Shown: positions 37,392-48,807 of the stretch, piece after piece
Layout: every line of letters starts with the position of its first letter
Numbering within the stretch: position 1 is the first letter of the stretch
Assembly (NCBI GenBank): GCA_033439795.1
Contig: JAUTDP010000001.1
Location: 5,704,001-5,768,000, forward strand
Direction of reading: 5' to 3'
DNA length: 64,000 nt
DNA from: Sordaria brevicollis
Lineage: Eukaryota > Ascomycota > Sordariomycetes > Sordariales > Sordariaceae
Program-made: the position numbers and the translations under genes
Notes under the pieces: model-generated
What the model saw: only the letters and a program-made list of their open reading frames with translations
The model's database searches: none
Told to the model about the DNA's origin: nothing

Positions 37392-38103
37392 ACAACAAAC
37401 CAAGGAAAACACTCTCATTCTTTCATGTCTGAGTTAGACAAGAAGTACGGTAGAAGGAGTCGTCGGAAACAAATAAAGTTGGCCATCTAAATATCAAAGA
37501 GAAATCTCATTACAGGTTTTATAAAAATGCCAAGCTGAAGTGAGCTACACTGAATTGAGTTGGTAAATGACTGGGTTGCCATCGTTATGTCCATGGGTTT
37601 TCAAAAAGCATTCTAAGAATACCACAGCCACCACAATGGTGGGAGCATATAAGCTCCACAACAGCAACAAACAAGCACATACGACCATACCCACTGGAAA
37701 ACTCGGGATCCCGTCCGCTCTCCCATAGATAAGCCAGTGAGGGCCAGACTAGTAGTTGGGTCGGTGACGACCAGCGAATCCCTGGTGTTGTATGTACTTT
37801 TTGTAACTTTTTGCAAATCTCTCCTGTGGTGTTCCCTTCGTTTTCACATGTGATTTGGAATTCGTGTTCTTCATTTTGGTGGTACAGACACGAAAACAAT
37901 TTTGGAATTGAAGATTTTTTCCACCACATATGTACCTTGTGTCTTTGTGGCCGACTTTTTCTCTTCACGCTGAATGTTCATGTTGCTCAATTCTTGCAGA
38001 GCGCCGATGAGCGCATACAGCAATGGTCTGAAGCTATGGGTGCAGAGTAAAGTCCAAGAAGACAAAGACCAAGGAGAGAGAAAAAGAGCCAAAAAGCAAG
38101 CGA
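37392..38103. other. Convergent 3' intergenic region (CID/RS gene / tfc1)
   Basis: About 0.7 kb between two gene ends. No domain-bearing frame; nothing else supported. Confidence 0.5.
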
Positions 38104-40726
38104 TTAGTAGTCGCTATACTCATCCTCTTCGTCGATCTCCTCGTCCCCGTCCTCTTCTTCAGCCCACTGTGCCCGATGCTGTTGTCTGTGACGCGGCCTA
38201 CCTCTCTCCTCCTCATCGCCCTCCTCTTCATCCTCTTCCTCATCTTCCTCTTCATCATCTTCACCAAGTTCCTTATCAGTCCTATACCCATAACCGCCCT
38301 CAGTCTGGTATCCTCCCTCGGTCTGATAACCACCATCAGTCCTGTAGCCGGCATCGGTTCTATACCCGCCATCTGTCTGGTATCCGGCATCGGTTCTGTA
38401 ACCACCGTACCCATCTTCTTCGTCCTCTTCTTCTTCCTCGTCATCGTAAATGCCCCGATTGTCTTCATCCTCTTCGTCGCCGAGAAGGTCGCCTTCACTA
38501 TAGTCGCCTTCTTCCTCGTCTTCGTCGTCAGATAGACCTTCAAATTCTTCCTCGTCTTCATCTTCTTCGAAGATATCCTGGAGAATACGGGGTGGCTGGA
38601 CTTCTTCCTCCTCTTCCTCACCGTCCTCGCGGTCTTGGGAAGGTTGCGGTGGCTTGGATGTAGCGGGTCGAGGCTGCTCGCCCTCGGCAGCAGCTGATGA
38701 TGGCTTCTTGGTGGTTGTGGAAGTAGTGGTAGTGGCATCAGTCGTCGTGGCTGCCGCCTCGCCCCCGCCGATGCTGGCTAGCGCGGGGTCAAGTGGTACT
38801 TCATCTGTTTCCGTGCTTGGGATAGCAGCAGATGTTGATGAAGGTTCAGCGGTAGCAGAGTCGGCTGGAGCTCGCCTGCGCTCGCGCGGCTTGAGTCCGA
38901 CGCCTAGCATAATTGCCATCTTCTCCGCTTCGCGCTCTTCCACCTCCTTAAGCGGGATCCTCACGCGGTAATGCGTCTTCTTCTTCCTTTCTTCCCAACG
39001 ATCACGACCCTGTTTGAGACCGGGCTTGATCTTGTTTCGGCCTCTGAGTTGCTCGCATTCCTTCGCGGTAAGCTGGAGATCAGGTAGCGTGATGCCAATA
39101 CTAGTGCCGGAACCGCCATCACCGCCATCATTAGGTCCCTTGACTGCTTCCAACGTGCACCCGAAGTCGTCGTCTGACAGCGTGCGTCCAAATCGGATGG
39201 CGAGCATCTTGCACTTCATGATGGCTTTGGCCACCGACCAGAGTACCCGGTGATAGAAACCAGAAATCTCAGTGTCGCACTCGGGCCTGACTTCAGCGTT
39301 CTCAAAGAGTCTTCGCAAAAGAGGGTCCGTGATGTCGCACACCTGCCAGACTTTTCCGTCGGTACTGAACGACTTACCGGTAAACACGTGCGTCTCACGC
39401 GAGCGGCGCTCAGATCCTTTGCCCAAGTTGGCGCTCTCGCCGTAGCTGTTCCAGTACTCGCCAAAGTTAGTGACGCCCAGCTCGGAACGGCGGACGGCCT
39501 TCCACTCCCGCCCGACGGTGCCGATGCGGGTTTTGTGCAGCTTGAAGATCAAGGTCTGGTAGATGCGGTATTTCGGGTCGGAACGAGGGTCGAGGCCGTA
39601 TTTCACCAAGGCATCACGCCACGGGCCACCCTTGAACTGGTAGCCGGCGTATTGCAGACAGTGCCTTACTAGTGAACCACTCTTGGGCAAAGAGGCGAAC
39701 TTGGAGCCCAAACGGTTCCACATGCTGCGTCGGGTCCAGATCGGCCGCTCTTCCATCGCTGCCCACATTTCTTTCATGATCAGAGCGACTTGTGGGTCGG
39801 CTAGGTTGGGCTGGCGTCGGGGTGCGGACGGCACGGGGTACTCGTCGTGGGCGATGAAGTAGCCGGCTGCGGGCACACGGGAGGTGACGTTGACAACGCG
39901 GCGGAACTCGGCTTCGGAGTCGGTATCGGAGTTGTTGCCATCGTCATCTCCTCCTTGGCCGGCGGCGCCGGGGCTGATTTCCTTGGTGTACGGGTTTTGG
40001 GCGTAGCCGTATTGGAAGGGCAAGCTCATGGGCGTGAAGTTGGGTGGTGGGATCAGGTCGATGTTCCTTCCGGATTCGATGCCCGGGTTGATGGCGAACT
40101 CCTTGAGCTTCGCGACGTCGCCTGGTAGCACCTGGTCGACGAACCGGGACATGAAGGGGGAGTTGCCCATAGCATACTGGAAGTCGGCCAGACCGCGATA
40201 GCGGTGCGTATTGGTGATGACGCCGATGGGCTCGACCGTGTACTTTCCGACATTGTCGCTGAGTTTTCGACGGAGGACGCGAGGGGCGTCTAGCCGGTCT
40301 CGAGATAAGACTTCTCCATTGGGGTCATTTGTCGTGTTGTCGACTGGCCCCTCGAAGGAGTCATTAGTTCCACGTTTGCGCTTCCTTCCCGTACGTTTTG
40401 GCACAGTGACTTTTAGGACAACATTGTGAGTGAGGGCGTTGTGAGAGACAATTGGCCTCACTGTCGGGTCACTGTGTCGTAGATAAAGTGGGATCGATAC
40501 TTGAGGGCTTGATGAGTCCACGATCTGAGGAAGATGTCAGCACTAGAGTCGTTACTTAATAAAAACATGGAGATCTTACAGCCTCGAGCGAGTAGTGTGA
40601 CGGAAAAGTGTTCATAGCCTTGTCCACATTTTTTATTATCATGGGATGCTCAAGCGCACCCAATCTCCGAGCAGGGACTGGGTAGCTGGGAGCAGCTTCT
40701 GTTTGATGGTTGTGGTCGTCCATCAT
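38104..40726 (-). CDS. tfc1: TFIIIC subunit 5 (Tfc1/tau95, GTF3C5 homologue)
   Basis: Exons 40726-40580 and 40524-38104 give 855 residues. The start is a tandem ATG ATG (MMDDHNHQ). The N-terminal part has VPARRLGALEHPMIIKNVDK and ISIPL-like strands (SIPLYLRHSDPTVRPIVS), the triple-barrel half. The centre has the DNA-binding signature ERPIWTRRSMWNRL, followed by RHCLQYAGYQFKGGPWRDAL and DPKYRIYQTLIFKL. Tfc1 contacts the A box of tRNA and 5S genes and helps recruit Pol III. The C-terminal quarter is very acidic and contains six to seven GY-[RQ]-T-[DE] hexapeptide repeats. Yeast tau95 also ends in an acidic tail, but it is shorter (from memory). It is convergent with the CID gene; its upstream side faces the RIP-damaged transposon. 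Confidence 0.93.
38278..38413 (-). repeat. 18-nt coding minisatellite in tfc1
   Basis: About 6.5 imperfect units, each encoding Gly-Tyr-(Arg/Gln)-Thr-(Asp/Glu)-(Ala/Gly). It lies between two Asp/Glu-rich tracts of the TFIIIC subunit. Confidence 0.85.
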
Positions 40727-40731
40727 GCCAT
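40723..40731 (-). promoter_or_regulatory. Two-codon upstream ORF overlapping the tfc1 start
   Basis: ATG GCA TGA: its stop overlaps the first tfc1 ATG as ATGA. Directly visible; whether the mRNA includes it is unknown. Confidence 0.4.
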
Positions 40732-41523
40732 TCGGAGATGTCGGTGATTGCGCATAAAATCTTGGTTGATGAATGAGTTGGTGTATTACAGTTGATAATT
40801 GTCTGTAAGCGGTGCAAGGATAAGAGTTTTAGTGTCGTTGTCGCTTCATCCCGTCTTCACCCGTGAGCAAAAGGCCGTGGTGTTGAGGTTTGAAAGTATT
40901 TTGGCGAAGTCGATAAATGGAGATGCACAGTGAGGATTGTGCAAGAAAGTTAAAATTGCATGGGGTTTTGCGGCAAAATTGTTTTGCGAGGACAGTGCGC
41001 AGAGCGAGGTAAGACACTCATGGTACCTTCCCCCGTTGTTATTGAGGCTTCACTTTGTACTCTTTCCTGTGCTTGCATGTCTTTTAAGGTTCAGGGCGCA
41101 ACGCAATAACACGCTCGTATCTTTCGACTTTCCAAAGAGTCTGGAATGCTCATAACCAACCAACCAATATCATATACGTCGTTTAAAGACTTCTAAAATC
41201 TATTCCAAACCACCGACATTCTGGACCACACACAATTGAGATGTGCAAAGGAAGGACCAGAGGGGAGCACCAAGAATGGGCCGGCCAGACACCCTGCATG
41301 GCGCTAAATGAACGCCTGCAGTTCAATCGAGTGGAGACCGTGACACCTGTAATTACCAAGACTGGGGCCACCTCTGAGCATGGACACATTGGCTCGGGTA
41401 GAGCTTTTGTTATCGTAGCCTTAACAATTAATGACCGGTTGATCCGCGAAAAAGCGATAGCAGGATGATAGTGTAGCTTGCACAACTCCATCCTGCAATT
41501 GTTGTTTGGTGACAAGCACAGCA
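40732..41523. other. tfc1 upstream region next to the transposon
   Basis: About 0.8 kb of ordinary composition between the tfc1 start and the left inverted repeat. It presumably includes the tfc1 promoter. No gene seen. Confidence 0.45.
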
Positions 41524-41594
41524 GCGACCCGCTTAAATCCACTATATCCCGTACTTAAATCCCCTATACCCACCTACTCACGTGCCTTATCCCC
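41524..41594 (+). repeat. Left terminal inverted repeat of the MULE
   Basis: About 71 bp, matching the reverse complement of 44857-44927 with nine mismatches by eye, all of them transitions. Confidence 0.92.
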
Positions 41595-42599
41595 CATATT
41601 AGCGCATATCAACGCCATACAAATCTACTACAAACTGACATCCACGTACCATAGCTACCAAAAATACTATAATCGAAACCATACGAACAAACAAAACAAG
41701 GCAATTCTAATAGAGAAATAATATTACGTAAAATAATAAAAATTATACCAATTTACTATAACCAACCCTTATAAAGGGGGTACTACTCCTCCTCCTACTA
41801 CTAAGGGTATTACTCCTCCCACTAAAAGAATTATTACTAAATCCCTATAACTAACTATACAAAATAACTCTATACAAATAATTATACCAATAAGCTTAAG
41901 TAGTAAATAGCTCTCTATTAAACTCTTTATTAAAAGTATACTAATATAAAGGAGGGAGGAGGCATCTACTAAGAAGGCACAACGTTATACCCTAATTATT
42001 ATACCTATTATTAAAAAGAGGGGGGGAGCTAGGAATTAATATATAACGCCCACTCCCGCTAATACTCTAATTACCTTAATTATATTAACAGCGCTTATAA
42101 TGCCTATAATACCTACGCCCTTACTAACTCCTCCTCCAATTATATTTATCGCTTTATAAAAGTATTTATAATCGATAATAAATTCGAAGCTACCTCCTTA
42201 ATACCCTAAAAGTCCTCTCGAATTTAAACAACTACTTAAACGGCCATTACCTTTATTATCCTTAGCTTTTTACATAATAGCAATTGGGTATTATAAACAA
42301 ACTCGCAACGCATACTCGAAAATATAATATTAACCACTATAATAAGAATAGGTTAATTACTATTTTTTACTTATAAAATATACTATTAGCATTTATTAAA
42401 AACCGGTTTAAAATCTCTCTCCCTACATATACTCAAAAACTCTACAATTAACGGCTAATAATAATATAAAAATTAATAGGAAGTAATTAATATAGGGAAA
42501 TAATAGGGGAAATAACCTTTACCTCCTTAAGCTTTAAATACTAATAACAATCAACGTAATCGAACTCGAGTAATTTATTAATATATAAAAATTACAATA

Positions 42600-44649
42600 T
42601 TTCATACCAATAAAATAAACTAAATTACATTCGAAAATCCCCGCTACAATTAATTACCACCCTCTTATTCGCAATAACCTCTTACGTAAACTATAACTAG
42701 CGAACTATTAAATCGAAAGCAACGAAGCTAATAAAATACCGCAACTTAATAAAGATTTCGTAAAAATATTCAATAACCTTCTTCGAAACCTACGTAACGT
42801 ACTACGATTAAAAGGTTTTTTTAACGCGGAAAAACATCTCTTCAATAGCATTAAACAATTAATTAAAATTAAAACGGCGGTTCTTAAATAAGGATTTCAA
42901 TAACCTATATACACCTTCTATACAACTCGTAACTCTAATACCAAAATTAAAATACGTCTTAATAACAAAATTAGCGAACTCATACCTTATAGGGATATAC
43001 GTATTCAATAAATAAATAATAATATCTAATAAAAAACGCAGAATTAACTATCAATTTAATTATCTATATAATAATAAATCGCACTTACCTTATTAATCGC
43101 TAAACTCACATTTAAAAATCTCCCACTCTTACTAAAATTTTTCCTCCTTATCAATATATACAACCGCACACTACGCCGCCAAAATACTATCCGCATTGGC
43201 TAACTATTACTTCTTTTACAAATTATTCTTAAAAACGTAACTAATAAACTATTTTAATTAAGGATTCTTTACTAAATTACCCAAATACAATACGCAATCC
43301 CCCTTATCGAGAAATCTAGCAACAATATTAAATAAAAACTCACAATCGTTAACGTTATTATTACTAACATCGTCCTACAAATAACTTCCATCACTACCTT
43401 ACTCGCTAAACGCCATTCTATTAAAAGAGCTAACCCATTTTTTCTTAATATTAAACGCAACGTTTTTCATAACGTGCCATAAACAAATTTAATACTGCAC
43501 GCCGCTAAAAACTACCCTCATAACCCTCTTACATCCTTTATCAAAATCGGTAATAATAATCTTAAGCAAAGGGATCCCTTTAATAGTAATAAAGTCTTTA
43601 AATTATTCGAAAACCCAAATAAAATCTACCTTAGTCTCCCTACTAAATAAACAATACCCAATATTAAAAATAATATAGAAGGAAATAACCCTACAAATTT
43701 ACAACAAAAGCATATTAAAACGATTGACTTTATACGTACAATTAAAACTCTAAACCTCTAAATTTTTTCCCAACTATTTAATACTCCAATCGTATACCCA
43801 AAACACCCTATCAATTACACCCTTTAACTTACCACCCTTACAATAAACTTCGAAGGCGGCAATTCCCTTAATAATAACTAACGTATTAACGAATTATTAA
43901 ATAAGAATAAGGGCGCCAGCCTTATTCTCCCAATTTATTTTCAAAGCATTAAAAACATCTATACGACCGACCTTAATACTAAGAAATTCATTACGCAAAA
44001 TCGACGCAATATCTAAAAAAGTAATCTTTAACTAGCGTACGTAACGAATAATATTTATATTAATATCTTCAATACAATTAATACAACGGTTAATAACATT
44101 ATAAGCAGCGACTTCTAAATTTAAAAGATAATAATAATAAAGGTACCGTATAATAAAAAATTAACAATTAATTACCGCTAACCGTATAACCTTCGCCTTC
44201 TACTAATAATCTTTTTTCTTTATTTAGGATTTTCTCAATTTTTCAATAAGCACGGCAAAATTCTTCCCTCCACTACCTACCAACTCGTTTTCAAAGCACT
44301 CGAAATCATACCATTATAATACGCCCTTAAAATAATTACTAAGCCTCCTCTTAATAATAATAAATCCAAAATTACGAACCTTTCTTTTAACTTTAAAAAG
44401 GAGCACATCGAACGTTAACCAAATACGGCCATCCAATTCATCGATAAACGAAACTTCCGCAATATAATCCTCCACCTCCTTAACCGTAACTATAACCATA
44501 AGGAGATAGAGTTCATTAACCTCCTTCTTAATAAAAGGGCGGGGGGGAGGGGATAGCTTCTCGAACTTCACGACCGCAGTAATCTCGAAGTTTAAACTAA
44601 GCGCGCAGGCCTCTATAAGGGAGCTAATCAAATCGATAATTTTAAGCAT
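42600..44649 (-). pseudogene. MULE transposase relic, disrupted by RIP stops
   Basis: Read on the minus strand from an ATG at 44649, the first 111 codons are open (MLKIIDLISSLIEACALSLN...). A TAA follows, then the same frame continues past many stops. Recognisable pieces in order are WYDFECFENELVGSGGKNFA, FNCTYKVNRFNM, GYCLFSRETKVDFIWVFE, IITDFDKGCKRVMRVVF, ICLWHVMKNVAFNIKKKW and further degraded C-terminal stretches. The stop inside VQY-stop-ICLWH is TAA where family members usually have a residue before the C..H motif, as expected of CAA mutated to TAA. The first catalytic Asp appears as Asn (GAT to AAT type change). The 3' limit is uncertain; I cannot place the original stop. Confidence 0.85.
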
Positions 44650-44856
44650 TTATATAAGACGAACGGCTAATCAATATACTACCCTCCCTCAACCCCTCAA
44701 CACCATAACTTACTTTAATAATATATTATATTATATAACGGCGACAGCGATATATATAACTTCGATTATATGGTGCAGATTATTAGGGAACAGGTTACCC
44801 GATATTACTGCCACCAAAATTACAGTATAAGCGACATAGCCGAGCCTTTCTAGTAG

Positions 44857-44927
44857 GGGGACAAGGCACGTGAGTAAATAGGTACAGGGGATTTAAGCAC
44901 GGGACACAGTAGATTTAAGCGGGTCGC
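44857..44927 (-). repeat. Right terminal inverted repeat of the MULE
   Basis: Mirror of 41524-41594. It ends ...GCGGGTCGC at 44927. Confidence 0.92.
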
Positions 44928-46548
44928 ACAACAGCAATAAGATTTCAGCCTCGCCATCACATTATCATTCCCTGGCCGTTCTTTTGCCCTGTCAAATAAT
45001 CATCTACAACCGGGCATAAGCGCGCCGGTGTATCTAGATCAACTTCCCCTTGATCGGTACTTTTGTCAACTCTTCAATTTCCCGAAACCGAGCTCCAACA
45101 TAGGAGAAAAGTTCAGTGTTCTTGACCCTCGTTTCCCGGTTCAGCCTCGAGTCTTTCACTTCGAACGTTGCCTATTGCGTGTACACCTTCTAAGGATACA
45201 TACTCGTCCATTTTATTCTCCAACCATACCCATGCACTTTTAAAGCTAATAACGCCCTTAGTTGCCAGCTTGGGTGTTCCGGGGTCTTTTTAGGCGATCA
45301 TCACCCTCCCGTTTACTTTTTCGCCCGTCTATGAATTGCTACGTGTTGAGGTACCTTGACAGCCACAAGACACACCGCTCGGACCCCAAAAGTTGCCAGT
45401 GAACCTAACATGGTAATTGAAACCTGGGAGTGAGCAAAGCTCCAGACTATCCAGTCTGTCCGAGTCTCTCGACGACGAGTTGTGCATCCATACATTCGCT
45501 CAAAAGTGGAAGCGACAAGGGATATTGGACAAACAGCCACACATCACCTGGCACCTGGCACCCTCACACTCGGATTTGGGTCCCGCGATTGCATCCATCC
45601 AGCCCCGCAGCAACATCCTGGCCTGGTTCACAACCTGGGACTGGGCAGTTGACGGACGACCTACCATTCAGACTTCCACTTTTGGCTGCTGTTTAGCGGA
45701 TTGGTGCGGGCACTACCAGAATCCCTAACAACACCCTACTTGGACACTGGAACTCCTCGACGAACCAAGCAGCAAGTTCGTCCCTCTCTCTGGCATTCGC
45801 TTCATCCCCCCCCGAAAGTCCCAAAACACACACTGGGACTTGGAAGCACCCAATTCCACAATTTCCACTCCCATCCGGCATCGTCCCTACAGCAACACCT
45901 ACCAACGACAGCACGCCCGTCGTCGACGAGACACCCTGCGCTGTTGTTGTCGTCACCTTGTCATCCGACCCGCGCGGCAATCATTCCTTTACTCCGCCAG
46001 TTCGCCGTGCGCCCTCATTTCACCCTGCCTCGTACTGCTACATACTGCTGCTGCTGTAGCCGTTGCTGCTGCCACCACCATCGAGAGCGGCGCGCTTCCC
46101 AGACTCGCCGACACCACCCTTAGCAATCCAAGCATCGTCTCTTACCAAGGCTACAATTCAATCGGCCGTCGGGCATCCACATAACCTCGATTGACACGCC
46201 GTGGCCTTGCCATCAATTCAACGCGCGGCATCGGTTCCAAATAATACTACTGCTAGCCGCCGTCGGGCTTATGGTCGGAATATCCTTCTGACGCACTGCA
46301 CCCCTCCTCCTCGACTTCCAGGCGGGACGTTAAGAGCTTCCAGTTAAGCAAGTCCACGACCGGCCCGTTGGCATCGAGCAGCCGCCGCCTTCCAACCCGC
46401 GAGCTGTTCGGCACACATCCTAGCCTTCGGCTAGCCACCCCCTTTTCGCATACAGCTATCATTCATCGCCGCGCTCCCATTACCCCTCCACCACCAGGTC
46501 GGGCAGCCTTCACTCGCCCCACAGGCAGAGAAACTGTTGTCCTCAAAG
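44928..46548. other. Intergenic region between the MULE and rts1
   Basis: About 1.6 kb. Composition returns to normal at once past the element. Pyrimidine-rich tracts and CTG/CCG-type simple sequence near 46.03-46.09 kb fit a long rts1 promoter and 5' UTR. Open frames at 45.4-46.2 kb conflict and carry no domain. Confidence 0.45.
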
Positions 46549-48807
46549 ATGAAGCGGTTCAGCCAGAGAGTCGTAAGTCAGGTCCGGGTCTTTTACGTGC
46601 CTGCGCTAGACTGTCCCGTTGGAATGGATCGCTAATGCTACCCCGTCGTACTAGCTCTCGAGGACGAAGGACAAGGATTCCAAGTCCAAGAAGAATAAGG
46701 ATGCGAAGGACGGAACAGCTTCCCCCAACTCCCAAGGCTCTCGCGAGGCCACTCAGTCGCCCGTTTTGACCCCTTCATCGTCCACCTCGACACTCGTCAA
46801 TGATAACCGTAACAAGCCACTGCCGCCTAACAACGCGGGCCATGGCGACCACGGCAATTCCATGCTCGGCCCTCAAGGTGGCAGCTCAAACCAGGGCGTA
46901 CCGGATAGATTCAGCAGTGCCGGAGGGCAGCAACAGGGCGCCAACGGTGGCGGCACTCCTGTTCGCCATGGTACTCTCCCGCCTACGGTCATAATCAGCC
47001 CCAGCGCGCCGGTAAGAAGCTCCTTGGATTGCGATCGGTGGTCTAGTCAATACTAACGAATGGTTATCGCAGCATGTCCCACCTCCCGGCGCCGCGGAAA
47101 CGATGCCGCACGATCTTGCACCTCCAAAAGCCGGTCAGAAATCGCTTATGTTCGATCGTTTACACCAGACCCCCAAAGATGTCCTCGAAGGACTCAGGAC
47201 GCCGAAGCGTCAGAACTCGTCGCGGTTCGATATCTCAGCGCATCGCGAGCTCGAGAAGCTTCCGGGCTTCCATGAGGTGGCGCCCAATCACCGCCAGGAT
47301 CTGTTCATGAAGAAGATCGAGCAGTGCAATGTCATCTTTGACTTCAATGATGCTAGCGCCGACATGAAGTCCAAGGAGATCAAGCGTTTGGCCCTCCACG
47401 AGCTGCTGGATTATGTTGCTAATAACCGGCAAGTCATCACTGAGCCAATGTATCCGCGTGTGGTTGAGATGTTTGCAAAGAACTTGTTCCGCCCAATTCC
47501 TCCTCCCATGAACCCGCAGGGTGAAGCTTTCGATCCGGAAGAGGATGAGCCGGTCCTGGAGGTGGCATGGCCGCATATTCAAGTTGTCTACGAGTTCTTC
47601 CTGAGGTTCATTGAAAGTCAAGACTTCAACACCAACATTGCCAAGGCGTATATCGACCATAGTTTCGTTCTCCAACTCCTCGAATTGTTCGACTCCGAAG
47701 ACCCTAGAGAACGGGATTTCCTTAAGACGACTCTGCATCGCATTTACGGCAAGTTCCTCAACCTGAGGTCCTTTATCCGCCGCTCTATCAACAACGTTTT
47801 CTTCCAGTTCACGTATGAAACGGAAAGGTTCAACGGTATCGCCGAACTGCTCGAGATTCTTGGGTCCATCATCAACGGTTTTGCGCTGCCTCTCAAGGAG
47901 GAACATAAGCTCTTCCTCACCCGAGTTTTGCTTCCTCTCCACAAGGTCAAGAGTCTGAGCATGTATCATCCTCAGTTGGCGTACTGCATCGTGCAATTCC
48001 TAGAGAAGGATGCTTCCTTGACAGAAGAGGTATGTGGCATATCGTGTCTCGTGACGTTTCCTTGCTAACCCTTGCTCCAGGTTGTTCTCGGACTTCTCCG
48101 CTATTGGCCCAAGGTCAACAGCACCAAAGAGGTCATGTTCCTCAACGAAGTCGAAGACATCTTCGAGGTCATGGACCCGGCTGAGTTCGCCAAGGTCCAA
48201 GAACCTCTGTTCCATCAGCTCGCCAAATCAGTTGCTAGCCCGCACTTCCAGGTCGCCGAAAGAGCCCTGTACTTCTGGAACAACGAGTACTTCTGCAACC
48301 TAGTGAGCGACAATGTCGAGATCATCCTCCCCATCATGTTCGCTCCTTTATACGAGAACTCGAAGGGACACTGGAATAGGTATGTGATCAGCAGCAAGTA
48401 GTGTTTGATGAATGCGGACTAACTGGACCAGAACCATTCACGGCATGGTATACAACGCCATGAAGCTATTTATGGAGATTAACCCGCAGCTATTTGACGA
48501 CTGCTCCCACGAGTACACCGAAAACCAAAGCAACGCCCCCGCCAGGGAAGCCCACCGCCAGAGCAAGTGGGCTAAACTCGAAGAGCTTGCGAACCAGAGG
48601 AAAGCCGCGAATGGAGCAACCAACGGCACTGGTTCTCTGCCAGCCCGCACCACCGTCAACCCTTTGCCTCGCCTAGAAGAAGTGGACGGCACGGATGACA
48701 ACTCTAAGAGGCTGGACTCGTTGAAGTTGCAGGATGGCGATAGAAGGGAGCGACGACCTGGGATGCACGAGAGGCAAAGCTCAGTAGGATCGTCTAGAAG
48801 CCGGTAA
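46549..48807 (+). CDS. rts1: PP2A regulatory subunit B56 (B'), Rts1 homologue
   Basis: Five exons: 46549-46572 (24 nt), 46655-47011, 47073-48029, 48081-48379 and 48432-48807, giving 670 residues. Exon 1 encodes only MKRFSQRV. The N-terminal third is Ser/Asn/Gly/Pro-rich and disordered. The HEAT-like B56 core starts at [20 protein letters not shown] and runs through [77 protein letters not shown] and [16 protein letters not shown] to [18 protein letters not shown]56 subunits direct PP2A to substrates (LxxIxE motifs in relatives). They act in stress response, septation and chromosome cohesion in fungi. The C-terminal tail (about 100 residues) is charged and variable. Core length and order are complete. 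Confidence 0.97.

Larger units (their letters stand above)
41524..44927 (-). mobile_element. RIP-mutated Mutator-like DNA transposon (MULE)
   Basis: A 3404-bp element bounded by inverted repeats of about 71 bp that begin GCGACCCGCTTAAATC on both sides. The interior is strikingly AT-rich compared with the flanks and full of TAA/TAG triplets in every frame. On the minus strand a MULE transposase can still be read through stops: NCTYKVNRFNML (relative of the first catalytic-Asp motif), then IIITDFDKGCKRVMRVVFSG, then ICLWHVMKNVAFNIK, which is the typical D...C..H spacing of MULE transposases. Flanking 9-mers AGCACAGCA and ACAACAGCA match at 7 of 9 places, a possible decayed 9-bp target duplication, the size known for Mutator-type elements. 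Decay with CpA-to-TpA bias fits RIP. It is inactive, and in Neurospora-like fungi such DNA is usually methylated heterochromatin. Confidence 0.9.

Noticed and set aside
43272..43460. 62-codon minus-strand frame as a small gene
   Set aside because: It is a stop-free fragment inside the decayed transposon, in the frame of or overlapping the transposase relic.
41524..44927. Possibility that the AT-rich block is a centromere fragment or an organellar insert
   Set aside because: Clear terminal inverted repeats and MULE transposase motifs identify a DNA transposon.
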